Assembly (NCBI RefSeq): GCF_030317115.1
Contig: NZ_JASZYF010000007.1
Location: 124,001-188,000 of the forward strand
Source: Variovorax gracilis
Lineage (GTDB): Bacteria; Pseudomonadota; Gammaproteobacteria; Burkholderiales; Burkholderiaceae_C
Direction of reading: 5' to 3'
DNA length: 64,000 bases
Shown: piece after piece, positions 46,149 to 56,375 of the stretch
How the letters are laid out: each line of letters opens with the position of its first letter
How positions within the stretch are numbered: position 1 is the first letter of the stretch
Position numbers and translations under genes: made by a program
The notes under the pieces: model-generated
Databases searched by the model: none
What the model saw: only the letters and a program-made list of their open reading frames with translations
What the model was told of the DNA's origin: nothing

Positions 46149-47030
46149 ATGGAAAAACGCGTCGTCTTTCGCTCGGGCTGGCTGCCCTGGGCGCTGCTCA
46201 CGCCGCAGCTCATCGTCATCATCGTGTTCTTCTTCTGGCCCGCGAGCCAGGCGTTGATGCAATCGATGCAGATGCAGGATGCCTTCGGCACCTCGACCGA
46301 ATGGGTCGGCCTGCAGAATTTCAGGGAACTGTTCAACGACCCCGCCTACATCGAGTCCTTCGAGACGACGGCCCTCTTCTCGATCCTGGTCGCCGGCATC
46401 GGCCTTGCGCTCTCTCTGCTGCTGGCCGTGTTCGCGGATCGCATCGTGCGCGGTGCCATGGTCTACAAGACGCTCCTGATCCTGCCCTATGCCGTGGCGC
46501 CGGCCGTAGCCGCGGTGCTGTGGGTGTTCATGTTCTCGCCCTCGCTCGGCGTGGTCGCCTATGCGCTCGGCAAGATCGGCATCGACTGGAACCACCTGCT
46601 CAATTCAAAGCACGCCATGACGCTGATCGTGATGGCCGCAGTCTGGAAGCAGATTTCATACAACTTCCTGTTCTTCCTCGCGGGCCTGCAGTCGATCCCC
46701 AAGTCGCTGATCGAGGCCGCTGCCATCGACGGCGCCCGGCCGTGGCGGCGCTTCTGGACCGTGCAGTTTCCCCTGCTCTCGCCAACCACCTTCTTCCTGC
46801 TGGTGATCAATGTGGTCTACGCCTTCTTCGACACCTTCGCGATCGTCGATGCGGCGACCCAGGGCGGCCCGGGCACGGCCACCCGCATCCTGGTCTACAA
46901 GGTCTACCACGACGGCTTCAAGGCGATGGATCTCGGCGGCTCGGCCGCGCAATCGGTGGTGCTGATGGCGATCGTGGTCGTGCTGACCGTGATCCAGTTC
47001 CGCTACGTCGAGAAGAAAGTGAACTACTGA
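46149..47030 (+). CDS. ugpA: Glycerol-3-phosphate ABC transporter permease UgpA
   Basis: A 293-residue inner-membrane permease of the MalF type with six predicted helices. The ABC-contact EAA loop is EAAAIDGARPWRRFWTVQFP near residue 195. It ends KKVNY one base before ugpE. Gene order and similarity to UgpA support the assignment. Confidence 0.95.
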   Translation: MEKRVVFRSGWLPWALLTPQLIVIIVFFFWPASQALMQSMQMQDAFGTSTEWVGLQNFRELFNDPAYIESFETTALFSILVAGIGLALSLLLAVFADRIVRGAMVYKTLLILPYAVAPAVAAVLWVFMFSPSLGVVAYALGKIGIDWNHLLNSKHAMTLIVMAAVWKQISYNFLFFLAGLQSIPKSLIEAAAIDGARPWRRFWTVQFPLLSPTTFFLLVINVVYAFFDTFAIVDAATQGGPGTATRILVYKVYHDGFKAMDLGGSAAQSVVLMAIVVVLTVIQFRYVEKKVNY

Positions 47031-47031
47031 A

Positions 47032-47883
47032 ATGGTTGAACGCAGCCCCACTCTCGGCATCCTGGCGCACGCCGTGATGATCTTCGGCGTGCTGATCGTC
47101 GCCTTTCCGCTCTACCTGGCGTTCGTTGCATCGACCCACACGGCGCAGGAAATCGTGCAGGCGCCGATGCCGCTCCTTCCCGGCGGGCATTTCTGGGAAA
47201 CCTACAAGTCCGCGTTGTTCGGCCGCACCGCCGGCGCCGGTTCCACCGCACCCGTCGCCCGGATGATGTGGGTGAGCCTCGTGACCGCGCTGGTCATCAC
47301 CTTCGGGAAGATCGCGATCTCGCTCCTCTCGGCGTTCGCGGTGGTGTACTTCCGCTTTCCGTTCAAGAGCCTGTGCTTCTGGGCGATCTTCATCACGCTG
47401 ATGCTGCCGGTCGAAGTCCGGATCGGCCCGACCTACCAGGTGGTGTCGGACCTCGGCATGCTGAACAGCTATGCGGGCCTGACCATTCCGCTGATCGCCT
47501 CGGCGACGGCGACCTTCCTGTTCCGGCAGTTCTTCCTGACGGTGCCCGACGAACTCATCGAGGCCGCCCGCATGGACGGCGCCGGGCCGATGCGCTTCTT
47601 CTGGGATGTGCTGGTGCCGCTGTCGAAGACCTCGATCGCCGCGCTCTTCGTGATCCAGTTCATCTACGGCTGGAACCAGTACCTGTGGCCGCTCCTCGCG
47701 ACCACGAGCGAGGACATGTATCCGGTGGTGATCGGCATCAAGCGCATGATCGCGGGCGGCGACGGGCAGAACGAATGGAACATCGTGATGGCCACGGCAC
47801 TTCTCGCGATGCTGCCGCCCGCCATCGTCGTGATCCTCATGCAAAAGTGGTTCGTCAAGGGCCTCGTCGACACCGAAAAGTGA
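47032..47883 (+). CDS. ugpE: Glycerol-3-phosphate ABC transporter permease UgpE
   Basis: A 283-residue permease of the MalG type with six helices. The EAA loop is EAARMDGAGPMRFFWDVLVP near residue 180, and LMLPVEVRIGPTYQVVSDLG matches UgpE. It follows ugpA by one base. A dispersed hairpin element separates it from ugpC. Confidence 0.95.
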   Translation: MVERSPTLGILAHAVMIFGVLIVAFPLYLAFVASTHTAQEIVQAPMPLLPGGHFWETYKSALFGRTAGAGSTAPVARMMWVSLVTALVITFGKIAISLLSAFAVVYFRFPFKSLCFWAIFITLMLPVEVRIGPTYQVVSDLGMLNSYAGLTIPLIASATATFLFRQFFLTVPDELIEAARMDGAGPMRFFWDVLVPLSKTSIAALFVIQFIYGWNQYLWPLLATTSEDMYPVVIGIKRMIAGGDGQNEWNIVMATALLAMLPPAIVVILMQKWFVKGLVDTEK

Positions 47884-47890
47884 ACATACC

Positions 47891-47974
47891 CCCCCAGGCC
47901 TGCTCGCTTCGCGTAGGCGCCCACCCCCTTGCAGGGCAATACCGGCGGCCGGCAAAGCCGGTTCCGCGGTATTT
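47891..47974 (+). repeat. Dispersed intergenic hairpin element, copy 3
   Basis: An 84-bp copy starting 7 bases after the ugpE stop and ending 47 bases before ugpC. The terminal stem is AATACC (47938-47943) with GGTATT (47968-47973), then GCGG/CCGC and CCGGC/GCCGG with an AAA loop. The small 5' hairpin is shorter, CCCT-TGC-AGGG. It sits inside the ugp operon. Confidence 0.85.
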
Positions 47975-48021
47975 CTGGAATGGGGCACGCATCGAGCCTC
48001 ACTAATTAGATAAGCAACAAC

Positions 48022-49029
48022 ATGGCAGCTCTTTCGCTTCGCAACGTCATCAAGCGCTACGGCCACGGGCCGAAGGCCAACCAGGTCATCCATGGCGTCA
48101 GCGCCGAGATCGCAGACCGCGAATTCATCGTCATCGTCGGGCCTTCGGGCTGCGGCAAGTCCACGCTGCTGCGCATGGTCGCGGGCCTGGAGGAAATCAG
48201 CGCCGGCGAGATCCGCATCGGCGACCGCGTGGTGAACAACCTCGAACCCGCCGAGCGCGACATCGCGATGGTGTTCCAGAATTACGCGCTCTACCCGCAC
48301 ATGACGGTCTTCGACAACATGGCCTATGGCCTGAAGATCGCCAAGGTGCCGGTGCCGGAGATCAAGACGCGCGTCGACAAGGCGGCCAAGATCCTGGAAC
48401 TCGGTCACCTGCTGGCGCGCAAGCCGCGCGAGCTCTCCGGCGGGCAGCGCCAGCGCGTGGCCATGGGTCGCGCCATCGTGCGTCAGCCGCGGGTGTTCCT
48501 GTTCGACGAACCGCTGTCAAACCTCGACGCCAAGCTGCGCGCGCAGACCCGCCTGGAAATCCAGAAGCTGCACCGCGAGCTCGGCATCACCTCGCTCTTC
48601 GTGACGCACGACCAGGTCGAAGCCATGACGCTGGCGCAGCGCATCATCGTGATGAACGCCGGCGTGATGGACCAGTTCGGCACGCCCGAGGAGGTGTATT
48701 CGCGCCCCGCGACCACCTTCGTCGCCAGCTTCATCGGCTCGCCCCCGATGAACCTGCTGAAGCACGCACCCGGGGTGCGGCCGGGCACGATCCTGGGCAT
48801 CCGCCCGGAGCACATGACGCTCGACGCGAGCGGCTGGTCGGTGCAGGTGGAGCACGTGGAGTTGCTGGGCGCGGAACGGCTGATCTACGGCCGCATCGGC
48901 GAAGAGCAGTTGATCATGCGTGTGGACGAAGGCCAGACACCGCCGGCCGCCGGCGACACCGTCAAGATCGCCGCGCGCCAGGACAAGCTGCACTGGTTCG
49001 ACGCCGGGTCCGGCAAGCGCACCACATGA
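48022..49029 (+). CDS. ugpC: Glycerol-3-phosphate ABC transporter ATPase UgpC
   Basis: A 335-residue ATPase of the MalK/UgpC group that powers UgpAE. Walker A is GPSGCGKST near residue 37, the signature [15 protein letters not shown] near 135, and Walker [13 protein letters not shown]. The C-terminal TOBE/OB region (about 240-335) is regulatory. Its stop overlaps the ugpQ start in ATGA. Confidence 0.95.
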   Translation: MAALSLRNVIKRYGHGPKANQVIHGVSAEIADREFIVIVGPSGCGKSTLLRMVAGLEEISAGEIRIGDRVVNNLEPAERDIAMVFQNYALYPHMTVFDNMAYGLKIAKVPVPEIKTRVDKAAKILELGHLLARKPRELSGGQRQRVAMGRAIVRQPRVFLFDEPLSNLDAKLRAQTRLEIQKLHRELGITSLFVTHDQVEAMTLAQRIIVMNAGVMDQFGTPEEVYSRPATTFVASFIGSPPMNLLKHAPGVRPGTILGIRPEHMTLDASGWSVQVEHVELLGAERLIYGRIGEEQLIMRVDEGQTPPAAGDTVKIAARQDKLHWFDAGSGKRTT

Positions 49030-49784
49030 GCGACAGGACGCCGGCCTCCGATTGGCCGTATCCGCGCTGGATCGCGCACCGCGGCGCGGGCAGGCTCGCA
49101 CCGGAAAACACGCTGGCTGCGTTCCGGCTGGGCGCCGAGTACGGCTATCGCATGTTCGAATGCGACGCGAAGCTCAGCGCCGATGGCGTGCCCTTTCTCC
49201 TGCACGACGCCACGCTCGATCGCACGAGCAACGGCCATGGCATGGCGGGCGATCACGGCTGGGCGGCGCTGTCCCGACTCGACGCGGGCGGATGGCACTC
49301 CCGGCGCTATGCCGGAGAGCCGCTGGCGAGCCTCGAAGCCCTCATCCGCTTCTGCATCGCCAACAGCCATGCGCTCAACATCGAGATCAAGCCGACCCCC
49401 GGGCTCGAGCGCCTGACCGGCGAAACCGTGGCGCGGGACGCCGCGGCGCTGTGGGCCGGCGCGTCCCTGCCGCCACCGTTCCTGACCTCGTTCGCGCCCG
49501 ACTCGCTGCGAGGCGCTCAGGCCACGCAGCCGGAGCTGCCGCGCGGCTTGCTGCTGGATACGCTGTGGGACGGCTGGCTCGACACGGCGACGCAGCTCGG
49601 CTGCGCGGCGGTCGTCTGCAACTACGCGCTGTGGGACGCCGCCACCGTGGCCCGGGTGCACGCGGCCGGGCTGCGCGCGCTGAGCTACACGGTCAACGAC
49701 GACTGGGCGGTGCGCCACCTCATCGCGCTCGGCACCGACGGAATCATCACGGACCGCGTCGACAGGTTCAGCCCGGCAAGCTGA
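49026..49784 (+). CDS. ugpQ: Glycerophosphodiester phosphodiesterase
   Basis: A 252-residue cytoplasmic GDPD enzyme that splits imported glycerophosphodiesters into glycerol-3-phosphate and an alcohol. The catalytic [16 protein letters not shown] is near residue 20, with [23 protein letters not shown] and [11 protein letters not shown] following. It completes the ugp operon. Confidence 0.95.
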   Translation: MSDRTPASDWPYPRWIAHRGAGRLAPENTLAAFRLGAEYGYRMFECDAKLSADGVPFLLHDATLDRTSNGHGMAGDHGWAALSRLDAGGWHSRRYAGEPLASLEALIRFCIANSHALNIEIKPTPGLERLTGETVARDAAALWAGASLPPPFLTSFAPDSLRGAQATQPELPRGLLLDTLWDGWLDTATQLGCAAVVCNYALWDAATVARVHAAGLRALSYTVNDDWAVRHLIALGTDGIITDRVDRFSPAS

Positions 49785-49839
49785 CGCCGGCGGCGCCAAG
49801 CATTTCGCTGGTGGAACGGACGCCTTCTATGATGAAGTC

Positions 49840-52311
49840 ATGAGTTGGCTCCAACGTCTCGCGGCACTGCTGTTCGCCGCCGTGCTATGCGGCCCCGCAT
49901 TCGCCCAGGGCGATTCGAGCGAAGTCGCCCCCACCGTTGCGGCATTGCGGTCCCGGCTCGATCGCATTCCGGCGACCGTCGACGTCAATGACAACGTCGC
50001 AGGCCTGATCGCGGAACTTCACGCCATCAGTGCGGCTACCGACAAGTTCATCACGACGCGCACGGGCGAGCTCAACGACCTCAATGCGCGTCTGGGCGAA
50101 CTGGGCAATCCACCGGCGGCCGGCGCGGCGGCAGAAAACCCCGACATCACGCGTCGGCGCGCGACGCTGACCAAGGAGCGCAACGCAGTCGATGCCGACA
50201 TCCGGCTGGCGCGCCTCGTCACCGTGGACGCCCAGCAACGGGCGAGCGACATGCTCGCCAAGCGGCGTGCGCTGTTCGAGGCCCAATTGACCGAGCGCTC
50301 CCCGTCGCCCCTGGGCAGGGAGTTCTGGCGCGACATCGCCGATGCGTGGCCCTCCGATGTCAATCGCCTGCGAGCGCTCGGCGCCGAACTGAAAAACGGC
50401 CTCGACGTGGCGCGGGAGCCGGCCCATCGCGCAGCCGTGCTGATCAGCATCGTCGTTGCCGTCGTGACCGCGCTGCTGGGCAACTGGATCGCAGAGCGCG
50501 CATTGGCGCAGCTCGCGGCGCGCTTCCTGCCAGGCGGCCGTTTGCGGCGTTCGCTGCTGGTGATCGCGATCGTCACTGCGAACGTCCTGATCGTCGGCAT
50601 TGCAGCGCAGGGCGTCTACGCGACTTTCGACTTCCACGGCATCTGGGGACCGCAGAGCCGCAAGCTGGGACAGGCCGTGGTGCAGTCGAGCATCTTCATC
50701 GCCTTCGTGGTCGGCCTCGGACGCGCGCTGTTGTCCAACAGTCGGCCGTCATGGCGCTTGCCGCCGATGCCGGACGACATGGCCAAGCGCCTCGCACCCT
50801 TCCCCTGGCTGATGGCCATGGTTGCGGCGCTGGTGTGGGCGCCGACGCAGGTCAACGCGGTGGTGGAAGCCAGCTTTGCGGCCGTGGTCGGCTCGCATGT
50901 GGTGACGGCACTGGCTCTCACCGCCATGATCGGCGCGATGCTGCTTCGGCTGCGGGAGCCAGCGCACGCGGTGCCGGCCGAAGGAGCGGCGCCGCCTGCA
51001 CCGGAAGGCCACGCGCCGGCTGCGGCTGCGGCTGCGGCTGCTGCCTCGCAGCCCGAGGTTGCCGAGCGCCCGCTCTGGGTCGGCATCCTGCTGGCGATCG
51101 TCGCGCTGGCGCTGGTCGTGATCTGGATCCTCGTCGGGACCGGCTATGTGGCGATGGCGAGCTTCATGGCGAGCCAGCTCAACTGGACCTGCATCGTCGC
51201 GGCTGCGTTCTATGTGCTGTTCAAGTTCGCCGACGACCTGTTCATGGCCGTGGTGTCGTCACGCAGCAATTTCGGACACCGATTGCAGGCGAGCTTCGGA
51301 CTGGATCCCCGCACGCTGGACCAGGCGGCCGTTGCGCTGTCGGGCCTGAGCCGCGTCGCGCTCTTCTTCTATATGTTGATCGCGCTGGCGACCCCCTTGG
51401 GCACGAGCCCGGGCGAGGTGTTCCTGCGCAGCGGCAAGTTCGTCAGCGGCGTGAAGGTGGGCGAGATCCAGCTCGTTCCCGGCGCGATCTTCAGCGCGGT
51501 CGCGGTGCTCGTGGGCGGCTTTGTCGCCTTGCGCATCGTCAAGCGCTGGCTGGAGGGCCGCTACCTGCCGAACACGGCGCTCGAGCCCGGCATGCAGAGT
51601 TCGATCACCACCCTGCTCGGATACGTCGGCGGGATCGTGGTGGTCGCTTTTGCGCTTTCGGCGCTGGGCATCGGGATCGAACGCATTGCGTGGGTGGCAA
51701 GCGCACTGTCGGTCGGTATCGGTTTCGGCTTGCAGGCGATCGTGCAGAACTTCATCTCGGGGCTGATCCTGCTGGCGGAACGGCCGGTGAAGGTCGGCGA
51801 CTGGGTGGTTCTGGGCAACGCCGAGGGGGACGTGCGGCGCATCAACGTGCGCGCGACGGAAATCCAGTTGGGCGACCGCTCGACGATGATCGTGCCGAAT
51901 TCGGAGTTCATCACCAAGACCGTGCGCAACATGACCCTCGCGAACGCCGAGGGCCGCGTGCTCATTCGCCTGCCGCTGCCGCTGACCACCCACGCGAGCC
52001 GCGCGCGCGAGGTGATGCTGGCGGCGTTTGCCAATCACCCAGGCGTGCTGTCCACGCCCGCGCCGACGGTCACCCTCGAAGGCATCGAGGTCGGGTTCCT
52101 GATCTTCCAGGCGATTGCCTACGTGCCGAGCCCTCGCCTGGCTGGCGGGGTGCGCAGCGACGTCCTCTTTGCGATTCTCGATGGCTTGCAGGCGGCCGGC
52201 TTGCCGATGGCGGCCTATCCGGGCGTCCCGCCCATGCCCGGCGCGCCAGGCGCGCCACCGGTGCCTGCGCCCACCGCCGCAGCGCCCGTGGGGCCGCTGC
52301 TGGCGCCTTAA
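49840..52311 (+). CDS. MscS-family mechanosensitive channel with DUF3772
   Basis: An 823-residue inner-membrane protein. A signal peptide (LAALLFAAVLCGPAFA) is followed by a periplasmic, helical DUF3772 region (about 25-200), about eight to ten membrane helices, and an MscS channel domain: the pore-lining helix (ALSVGIGFGLQAIVQNFISG) near residue 630, then RPVKVGDWVVLGNAEGDVRRINVRATEI. It is far larger than E. coli MscS and closer to the large MscK/YbdG-like members. A hexanucleotide repeat encodes a poly-Ala cytoplasmic or loop stretch near 395. Pro-rich C-terminus. Confidence 0.9.
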   Translation: MSWLQRLAALLFAAVLCGPAFAQGDSSEVAPTVAALRSRLDRIPATVDVNDNVAGLIAELHAISAATDKFITTRTGELNDLNARLGELGNPPAAGAAAENPDITRRRATLTKERNAVDADIRLARLVTVDAQQRASDMLAKRRALFEAQLTERSPSPLGREFWRDIADAWPSDVNRLRALGAELKNGLDVAREPAHRAAVLISIVVAVVTALLGNWIAERALAQLAARFLPGGRLRRSLLVIAIVTANVLIVGIAAQGVYATFDFHGIWGPQSRKLGQAVVQSSIFIAFVVGLGRALLSNSRPSWRLPPMPDDMAKRLAPFPWLMAMVAALVWAPTQVNAVVEASFAAVVGSHVVTALALTAMIGAMLLRLREPAHAVPAEGAAPPAPEGHAPAAAAAAAAASQPEVAERPLWVGILLAIVALALVVIWILVGTGYVAMASFMASQLNWTCIVAAAFYVLFKFADDLFMAVVSSRSNFGHRLQASFGLDPRTLDQAAVALSGLSRVALFFYMLIALATPLGTSPGEVFLRSGKFVSGVKVGEIQLVPGAIFSAVAVLVGGFVALRIVKRWLEGRYLPNTALEPGMQSSITTLLGYVGGIVVVAFALSALGIGIERIAWVASALSVGIGFGLQAIVQNFISGLILLAERPVKVGDWVVLGNAEGDVRRINVRATEIQLGDRSTMIVPNSEFITKTVRNMTLANAEGRVLIRLPLPLTTHASRAREVMLAAFANHPGVLSTPAPTVTLEGIEVGFLIFQAIAYVPSPRLAGGVRSDVLFAILDGLQAAGLPMAAYPGVPPMPGAPGAPPVPAPTAAAPVGPLLAP
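51019..51042 (+). repeat. Hexanucleotide tandem repeat inside the MscS gene
   Basis: GCTGCG three times followed by GCTGCT, encoding Ala pairs in a loop between helices. Six-base slippage would change loop length without a frameshift. Confidence 0.7.
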
Positions 52312-52321
52312 CGGCGCCAGC
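52299..52321. terminator. Symmetrical hairpin spanning two convergent stop codons
   Basis: GCTGGCGCC (52299-52307) and GGCGCCAGC (52313-52321) form a perfect 9-bp stem around TTAAC. The TAA of the MscS gene and the stop of the opposite gene both lie in the loop. No T run, so termination efficiency is uncertain. Confidence 0.55.
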
Positions 52322-52586
52322 CTCCGGCGACCAGCCACTGGCTGGTGCCGCATGCGACCACCAGTGCCGCGTAGGTGGTCATCTTTCCGTCGCGGCCGAA
52401 AATGATCAGCCCGGCCGCCAGCACCGCGACACCCACTACGAAATTGATAGCACCCTGAGCCCACCAGGCGGGGGCTCTGGCCGCTCGCCGCATCGAGAAC
52501 CGGCCCAGGATGGCGCACAGGAAGCCGACGGCGAACGCCGGGGCGACGAAATTGAGCAGGTGATTGAGGAATTCCAGCGGGGCCAT
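52308..52586 (-). CDS. Small hypothetical membrane protein
   Basis: A 92-residue protein with three likely membrane segments (LLNFVAPAFAVGFLCAILG; INFVVGVAVLAAGLIIFG; TYAALVVACGTSQWLV). No family recognised. It converges with the MscS gene, sharing the TTAA stop palindrome, and is divergent from hemA. Start chosen at the ATG at 52586 before the first helix. Confidence 0.65.
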   Translation of the reverse strand: MAPLEFLNHLLNFVAPAFAVGFLCAILGRFSMRRAARAPAWWAQGAINFVVGVAVLAAGLIIFGRDGKMTTYAALVVACGTSQWLVAGGWRR

Positions 52587-52674
52587 GGGGGAGAGGTGGC
52601 GCAACGGCGACCGGGTATCGCCGCGATAGCCACGGCCTTTTTCATTCTGCATGCCGTCTGCGGGCTGCTGATTT

Positions 52675-52680
52675 TATAAT
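52675..52680 (+). promoter_or_regulatory. -10 element close to the hemA start
   Basis: TATAAT lies only 8 bases before the hemA ATG at 52689. Initiation from it would begin at or within a base or two of the ATG. No good -35 is seen at 16-18 bases. The site may be real with a near-leaderless transcript, or chance. Confidence 0.4.
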
Positions 52681-52688
52681 CAGGGGCT

Positions 52689-53984
52689 ATGTCAGTCTGG
52701 GCCCTCGGCTTGAACCACACGACCGCGCCGCTCGACCTGCGCGGTCGTTTTGCGTTCGCCATCGACCAGATCGCCCCGACGCTGCACAGCCTGCGGCACT
52801 CTTTCGGGTCCCACCGGCACCCCAGCGTGGAGGCCGCGATCATCTCGACCTGCAACCGCACCGAGATCTATTGCGCCGCCGACCACCAGGCGCTCGACCA
52901 CACGGTCGACTGGCTGGCCCAGAGCGGCGGCGTCGCTCCAGCCCTGCTTCGATCGCATGCCTACACGCTGCATGACGACCAGGCGGCGCGTCACGCGTTC
53001 CGGGTGGCCAGCGGACTCGATTCGATGGTGCTGGGCGAGGCCCAGATCCTCGGCCAGATGAAGGACGCCATCCGCGCCGCCGAAACCGCCGGCGCCCTCG
53101 GTAGCACGCTGAACCAACTGTTCCAGCGCTCCTTCGCCGTGGCCAAGGAAGTTCGCACGGCCACCGAGATCGGCGCGCATTCCATCAGCATGGCGGCCGC
53201 AGCGGTCCGGCTGGCCGGCCAGCTCTTCGAAGACCTGCAACGCACGCGCGTGCTTTTCGTCGGCGCCGGCGAGATGATCGACCTGGCGGTCACGCACTTT
53301 GCCGCCAAGCAGCCCAAGTCCATCGTCATCGCCAACCGCACGATCGAACGCGGCGAAAAGCTGGCCTCCCGCTTCGGCGGCGAAGCCATGCGGCTCGCGG
53401 ATCTGCCGGGGCGCCTCGCCGAGTTCGACATCGTCGTGAGTTGCACCGCGAGCACGCTGCCGTTGATCGGCCTCGGCGCCGTGGAACGCGCACTCAAGCT
53501 GCGCAAGCACCGCCCGATGTTCATGGTGGACCTTGCCGTACCGCGCGACATCGAGCCCGAGGTCAAGGCGCTGGAAGACGTCTATCTCTATACGGTCGAC
53601 GACCTCGCGCAGGTCGTGCAGCAGGGCCACGCCAACCGGCAGGCCGCCGTGGCGCAGGCCGAAGTCATCATCGATGCCGGTGTGCAGAGCTTCATGCACT
53701 GGCTGGACCAGCGCGGCACCGTGCCGCTGATCCGCCAGCTCAACGCCCAGACCGACGAATGGCGCGCCACCGAGCTGGCCCGGGCGCGCAAGCTGCTCGC
53801 CAAGGGCGAAAGCGTTGAGGCCGTGCTGGAAGCGCTGTCGCGCGGACTCACGCAGAAGATGCTGCACGGCGCCATGGCCGAGTTGCATGCCGGCGACGCC
53901 GTGGCGCGCGAGCACACGGCGCAGGCGATCTCGCGCCTTTTCCTGCGCAACGATCTTCGCGGCGATCCGCGCAAAGAACCTTAG
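52689..53984 (+). CDS. hemA: Glutamyl-tRNA reductase
   Basis: A 431-residue enzyme that reduces glutamyl-tRNA to glutamate-1-semialdehyde, the first step of C5 haem synthesis. The catalytic cysteine is C55 in [24 protein letters not shown] starts the protein, [18 protein letters not shown] follows near 113, and the NADPH loop [13 protein letters not shown] is near 190. It heads the conserved hemA-prfA-prmC run. Confidence 0.97.
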   Translation: MSVWALGLNHTTAPLDLRGRFAFAIDQIAPTLHSLRHSFGSHRHPSVEAAIISTCNRTEIYCAADHQALDHTVDWLAQSGGVAPALLRSHAYTLHDDQAARHAFRVASGLDSMVLGEAQILGQMKDAIRAAETAGALGSTLNQLFQRSFAVAKEVRTATEIGAHSISMAAAAVRLAGQLFEDLQRTRVLFVGAGEMIDLAVTHFAAKQPKSIVIANRTIERGEKLASRFGGEAMRLADLPGRLAEFDIVVSCTASTLPLIGLGAVERALKLRKHRPMFMVDLAVPRDIEPEVKALEDVYLYTVDDLAQVVQQGHANRQAAVAQAEVIIDAGVQSFMHWLDQRGTVPLIRQLNAQTDEWRATELARARKLLAKGESVEAVLEALSRGLTQKMLHGAMAELHAGDAVAREHTAQAISRLFLRNDLRGDPRKEP

Positions 53985-54068
53985 CGACGCTCGTCGTCCG
54001 GCGGCACCTGCCGCCCCAAGCCGTTGCCGCGCCCGCGCGGCCCGTCCCTTTCGCCATTCCCTGCTGTC

Positions 54069-55157
54069 GTGAAACCATTCCTGCGTCACCAACTCGAGCG
54101 CTATGCGCAACGCCTCGGCGAACTGGACTTCCTGCTGTCGCGGGAGGACATCATGTCCGACATGGCGCAATACCGCACCATCTCGCGCGAGCACGCGGAG
54201 GTCACGCAGATTGCCGGCCGCTATGGCCGCTATGTCCAGCGCGAGGCTGATATGGCCGGCGCGCGCGAGATGCTCGACGAGCCCGACATGGCCGAGATGG
54301 CCCGGGAAGAGATCGCGAGCGCGGAGGCCGAGCTCGTCCAACTCGAGGACGAACTCCAGCGCCTGCTGCTGCCCAAGGACCCGGACGACGCCCGAAATGC
54401 CTTCCTCGAAATCCGCGCCGGCACGGGCGGTGACGAATCGGCTCTCTTCGCCGGCGACTTGCTGCGGATGTACACGCGCTACTCGGAGCGTGCGGGCTGG
54501 CGCTGCGAGATCGTGAGCGAAAGCGAGAGCGAACTCGGCGGCTACAAGGAAGTGGTGGTGCGCATCGTGGGCGACGACGTGTTCGGCAAGCTGCGCTTCG
54601 AATCCGGCGGCCACCGGGTGCAACGCGTTCCCGCGACCGAGACGCAAGGCCGAATCCACACCAGCGCCTGCACCGTCGCGGTGCTGGCCGAGCCGGACGA
54701 GACGCAGGCGGTACAGATCAATCCGGCCGACCTGCGCATCGACACCTATCGCGCCAGTGGCGCGGGCGGACAACACATCAACAAGACCGATTCGGCGGTG
54801 CGCATCACGCACATTCCCACCGGCATCGTCGCCGAGTGCCAGGACGACCGCAGCCAGCACCGCAACAAGGCCAAGGCGCTGCAGGTGCTGTCGGCACGCA
54901 TCCAGGAAAAGGATCGCAGCGAGCGCGCTGCCAAGGATGCTGCACTGCGCAAGGGGCTGATCGGCAGCGGCGACCGAAGCGACCGCATCCGCACCTACAA
55001 CTTTCCGCAAGGCCGGCTCACGGACCACCGCATCAACCTCACGCTGTACAAGTTGCTGGCCATCATGGAAGGCGACCTGGGTGACGTGCTGGCGGCGCTG
55101 CAGTCGGCACGCGAGGCGGAGCAGTTGGCCGAACTCGAAGCCAGCTTGCCAGCGTGA
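54069..55157 (+). CDS. prfA: Peptide chain release factor 1
   Basis: A 362-residue factor that ends translation at UAA and UAG. The codon-recognition tripeptide lies in [16 protein letters not shown], and the catalytic GGQ in [19 protein letters not shown] near residue 234. A GTG at 54069 ([16 protein letters not shown]) gives the normal length; the longer ATG frame from 54024 adds a Pro/Arg-rich leader. Confidence 0.97.
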   Translation: MKPFLRHQLERYAQRLGELDFLLSREDIMSDMAQYRTISREHAEVTQIAGRYGRYVQREADMAGAREMLDEPDMAEMAREEIASAEAELVQLEDELQRLLLPKDPDDARNAFLEIRAGTGGDESALFAGDLLRMYTRYSERAGWRCEIVSESESELGGYKEVVVRIVGDDVFGKLRFESGGHRVQRVPATETQGRIHTSACTVAVLAEPDETQAVQINPADLRIDTYRASGAGGQHINKTDSAVRITHIPTGIVAECQDDRSQHRNKAKALQVLSARIQEKDRSERAAKDAALRKGLIGSGDRSDRIRTYNFPQGRLTDHRINLTLYKLLAIMEGDLGDVLAALQSAREAEQLAELEASLPA

Positions 55158-56008
55158 CGCCTTCGGACATGCCATCGCCTTCCAGCGCGGTCCAGATGCT
55201 GGCCGCGGCTGCGGGCTTGGGCATCGAGCGGCTCGACGCGCAGCTCCTCTTGCTGCACGTGCTGGGCCGGCGCGGAAACGAGCGCGCCTGGCTGCTGGCC
55301 CACGACACAGACGTGCTGGCGGACGACGTGTGGCCCTCCTTTGCGCAGCTTTGCGCGCGCCGGGTCGCAGGAGAGCCGGTGGCCTATCTGGTCGGCGAGA
55401 AGGAATTTCACGGACTCGGCCTGCGGGTGGATCGGCGGGTGCTGGTGCCGCGGCCCGACACTGAAACGCTGGTCGAATGGGCGTTGCAGTGCCTGGATGG
55501 CCGGACGGCGCCGTCGGTGCTGGACCTCGGCACCGGCAGCGGCGCGATCGCGTTGGCGATCCAGCACGCGCGCCCGGACGCGCAGGTCACGGCCGTCGAT
55601 GCCAGTGCCGATGCCTTGGCCGTCGCGAGCGCCAATGCAGCTCGGCTCGGGCTGGCGGTGCGCTTCAAGGAAGCCGACTGGCTGGCTGGCGCCGACGCGG
55701 GCCATGACCTGATCGTCTCGAACCCGCCCTATATCGCGGTCGGCGACTCTCACTTGCCGGCACTGCGCCACGAACCCGTTCAGGCGCTCGTTGCCGGCGC
55801 CGACGGCCTCGACGACATTCGCCGCATCGTGCAAGCAGCACCGGATCATCTGGCGGACGGCGGCTGGCTGATGCTCGAACACGGCTACGACCAGGCTGAA
55901 GCGGTGCGTCAACTGCTCGTGCAGCGCGGCTTCGACGAGGCCCAAAGCCGCGACGACCTCGCCGGCATCGCACGATGTTCCGGCGGGATCTGGCGCACGG
56001 TGAAATAA
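55154..56008 (+). CDS. prmC: Release factor glutamine methyltransferase
   Basis: A 284-residue enzyme that methylates the Gln of the GGQ motif in RF1 and RF2. The SAM loop is [15 protein letters not shown], and the catalytic NPPY is in [16 protein letters not shown]. The start GTG overlaps the prfA stop in GTGA; an ATG five codons later is another option. It is coupled to its substrate gene prfA. Confidence 0.95.
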   Translation: MTPSDMPSPSSAVQMLAAAAGLGIERLDAQLLLLHVLGRRGNERAWLLAHDTDVLADDVWPSFAQLCARRVAGEPVAYLVGEKEFHGLGLRVDRRVLVPRPDTETLVEWALQCLDGRTAPSVLDLGTGSGAIALAIQHARPDAQVTAVDASADALAVASANAARLGLAVRFKEADWLAGADAGHDLIVSNPPYIAVGDSHLPALRHEPVQALVAGADGLDDIRRIVQAAPDHLADGGWLMLEHGYDQAEAVRQLLVQRGFDEAQSRDDLAGIARCSGGIWRTVK

Positions 56009-56038
56009 TCCGCCCAGCCCAATTTCCAGGAGATCCCC

Positions 56039-56365
56039 ATGTCCGAAGCCCAGCAACGCATCGACGACCTCGTCAAGACCAACGACCTCGTGCTCTTCAT
56101 GAAGGGCAACGCCAGCTTCCCGATGTGCGGTTTTTCAGGCCGCGCGATCCAGATCCTCAAGGCCGTCGGTGTCGACACGCGAACGCTCAAGACCGTCAAT
56201 GTGCTGGAAGACGACGCCATCCGCCAGGGCATCAAGGAATACAGCAACTGGCCGACCATCCCCCAGCTCTATGTGAAGGGCGAGTTTGTCGGCGGGTCGG
56301 ACATCCTGATGGAGATGTACGAATCCGGCGAATTGCAGCAGATGCTGAACAACAGCCCAGCGTGA
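56039..56365 (+). CDS. grxD: Monothiol glutaredoxin
   Basis: A 108-residue monothiol glutaredoxin with active site CGFS (FPMCGFSGRAIQ) near residue 30 and the WPTIPQLYVKGEFVGGSDI glutathione site. This class carries Fe-S clusters, often with BolA. It lies 30 bases after prmC. Confidence 0.96.
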   Translation: MSEAQQRIDDLVKTNDLVLFMKGNASFPMCGFSGRAIQILKAVGVDTRTLKTVNVLEDDAIRQGIKEYSNWPTIPQLYVKGEFVGGSDILMEMYESGELQQMLNNSPA

Positions 56366-56375
56366 CCATGTCTCG

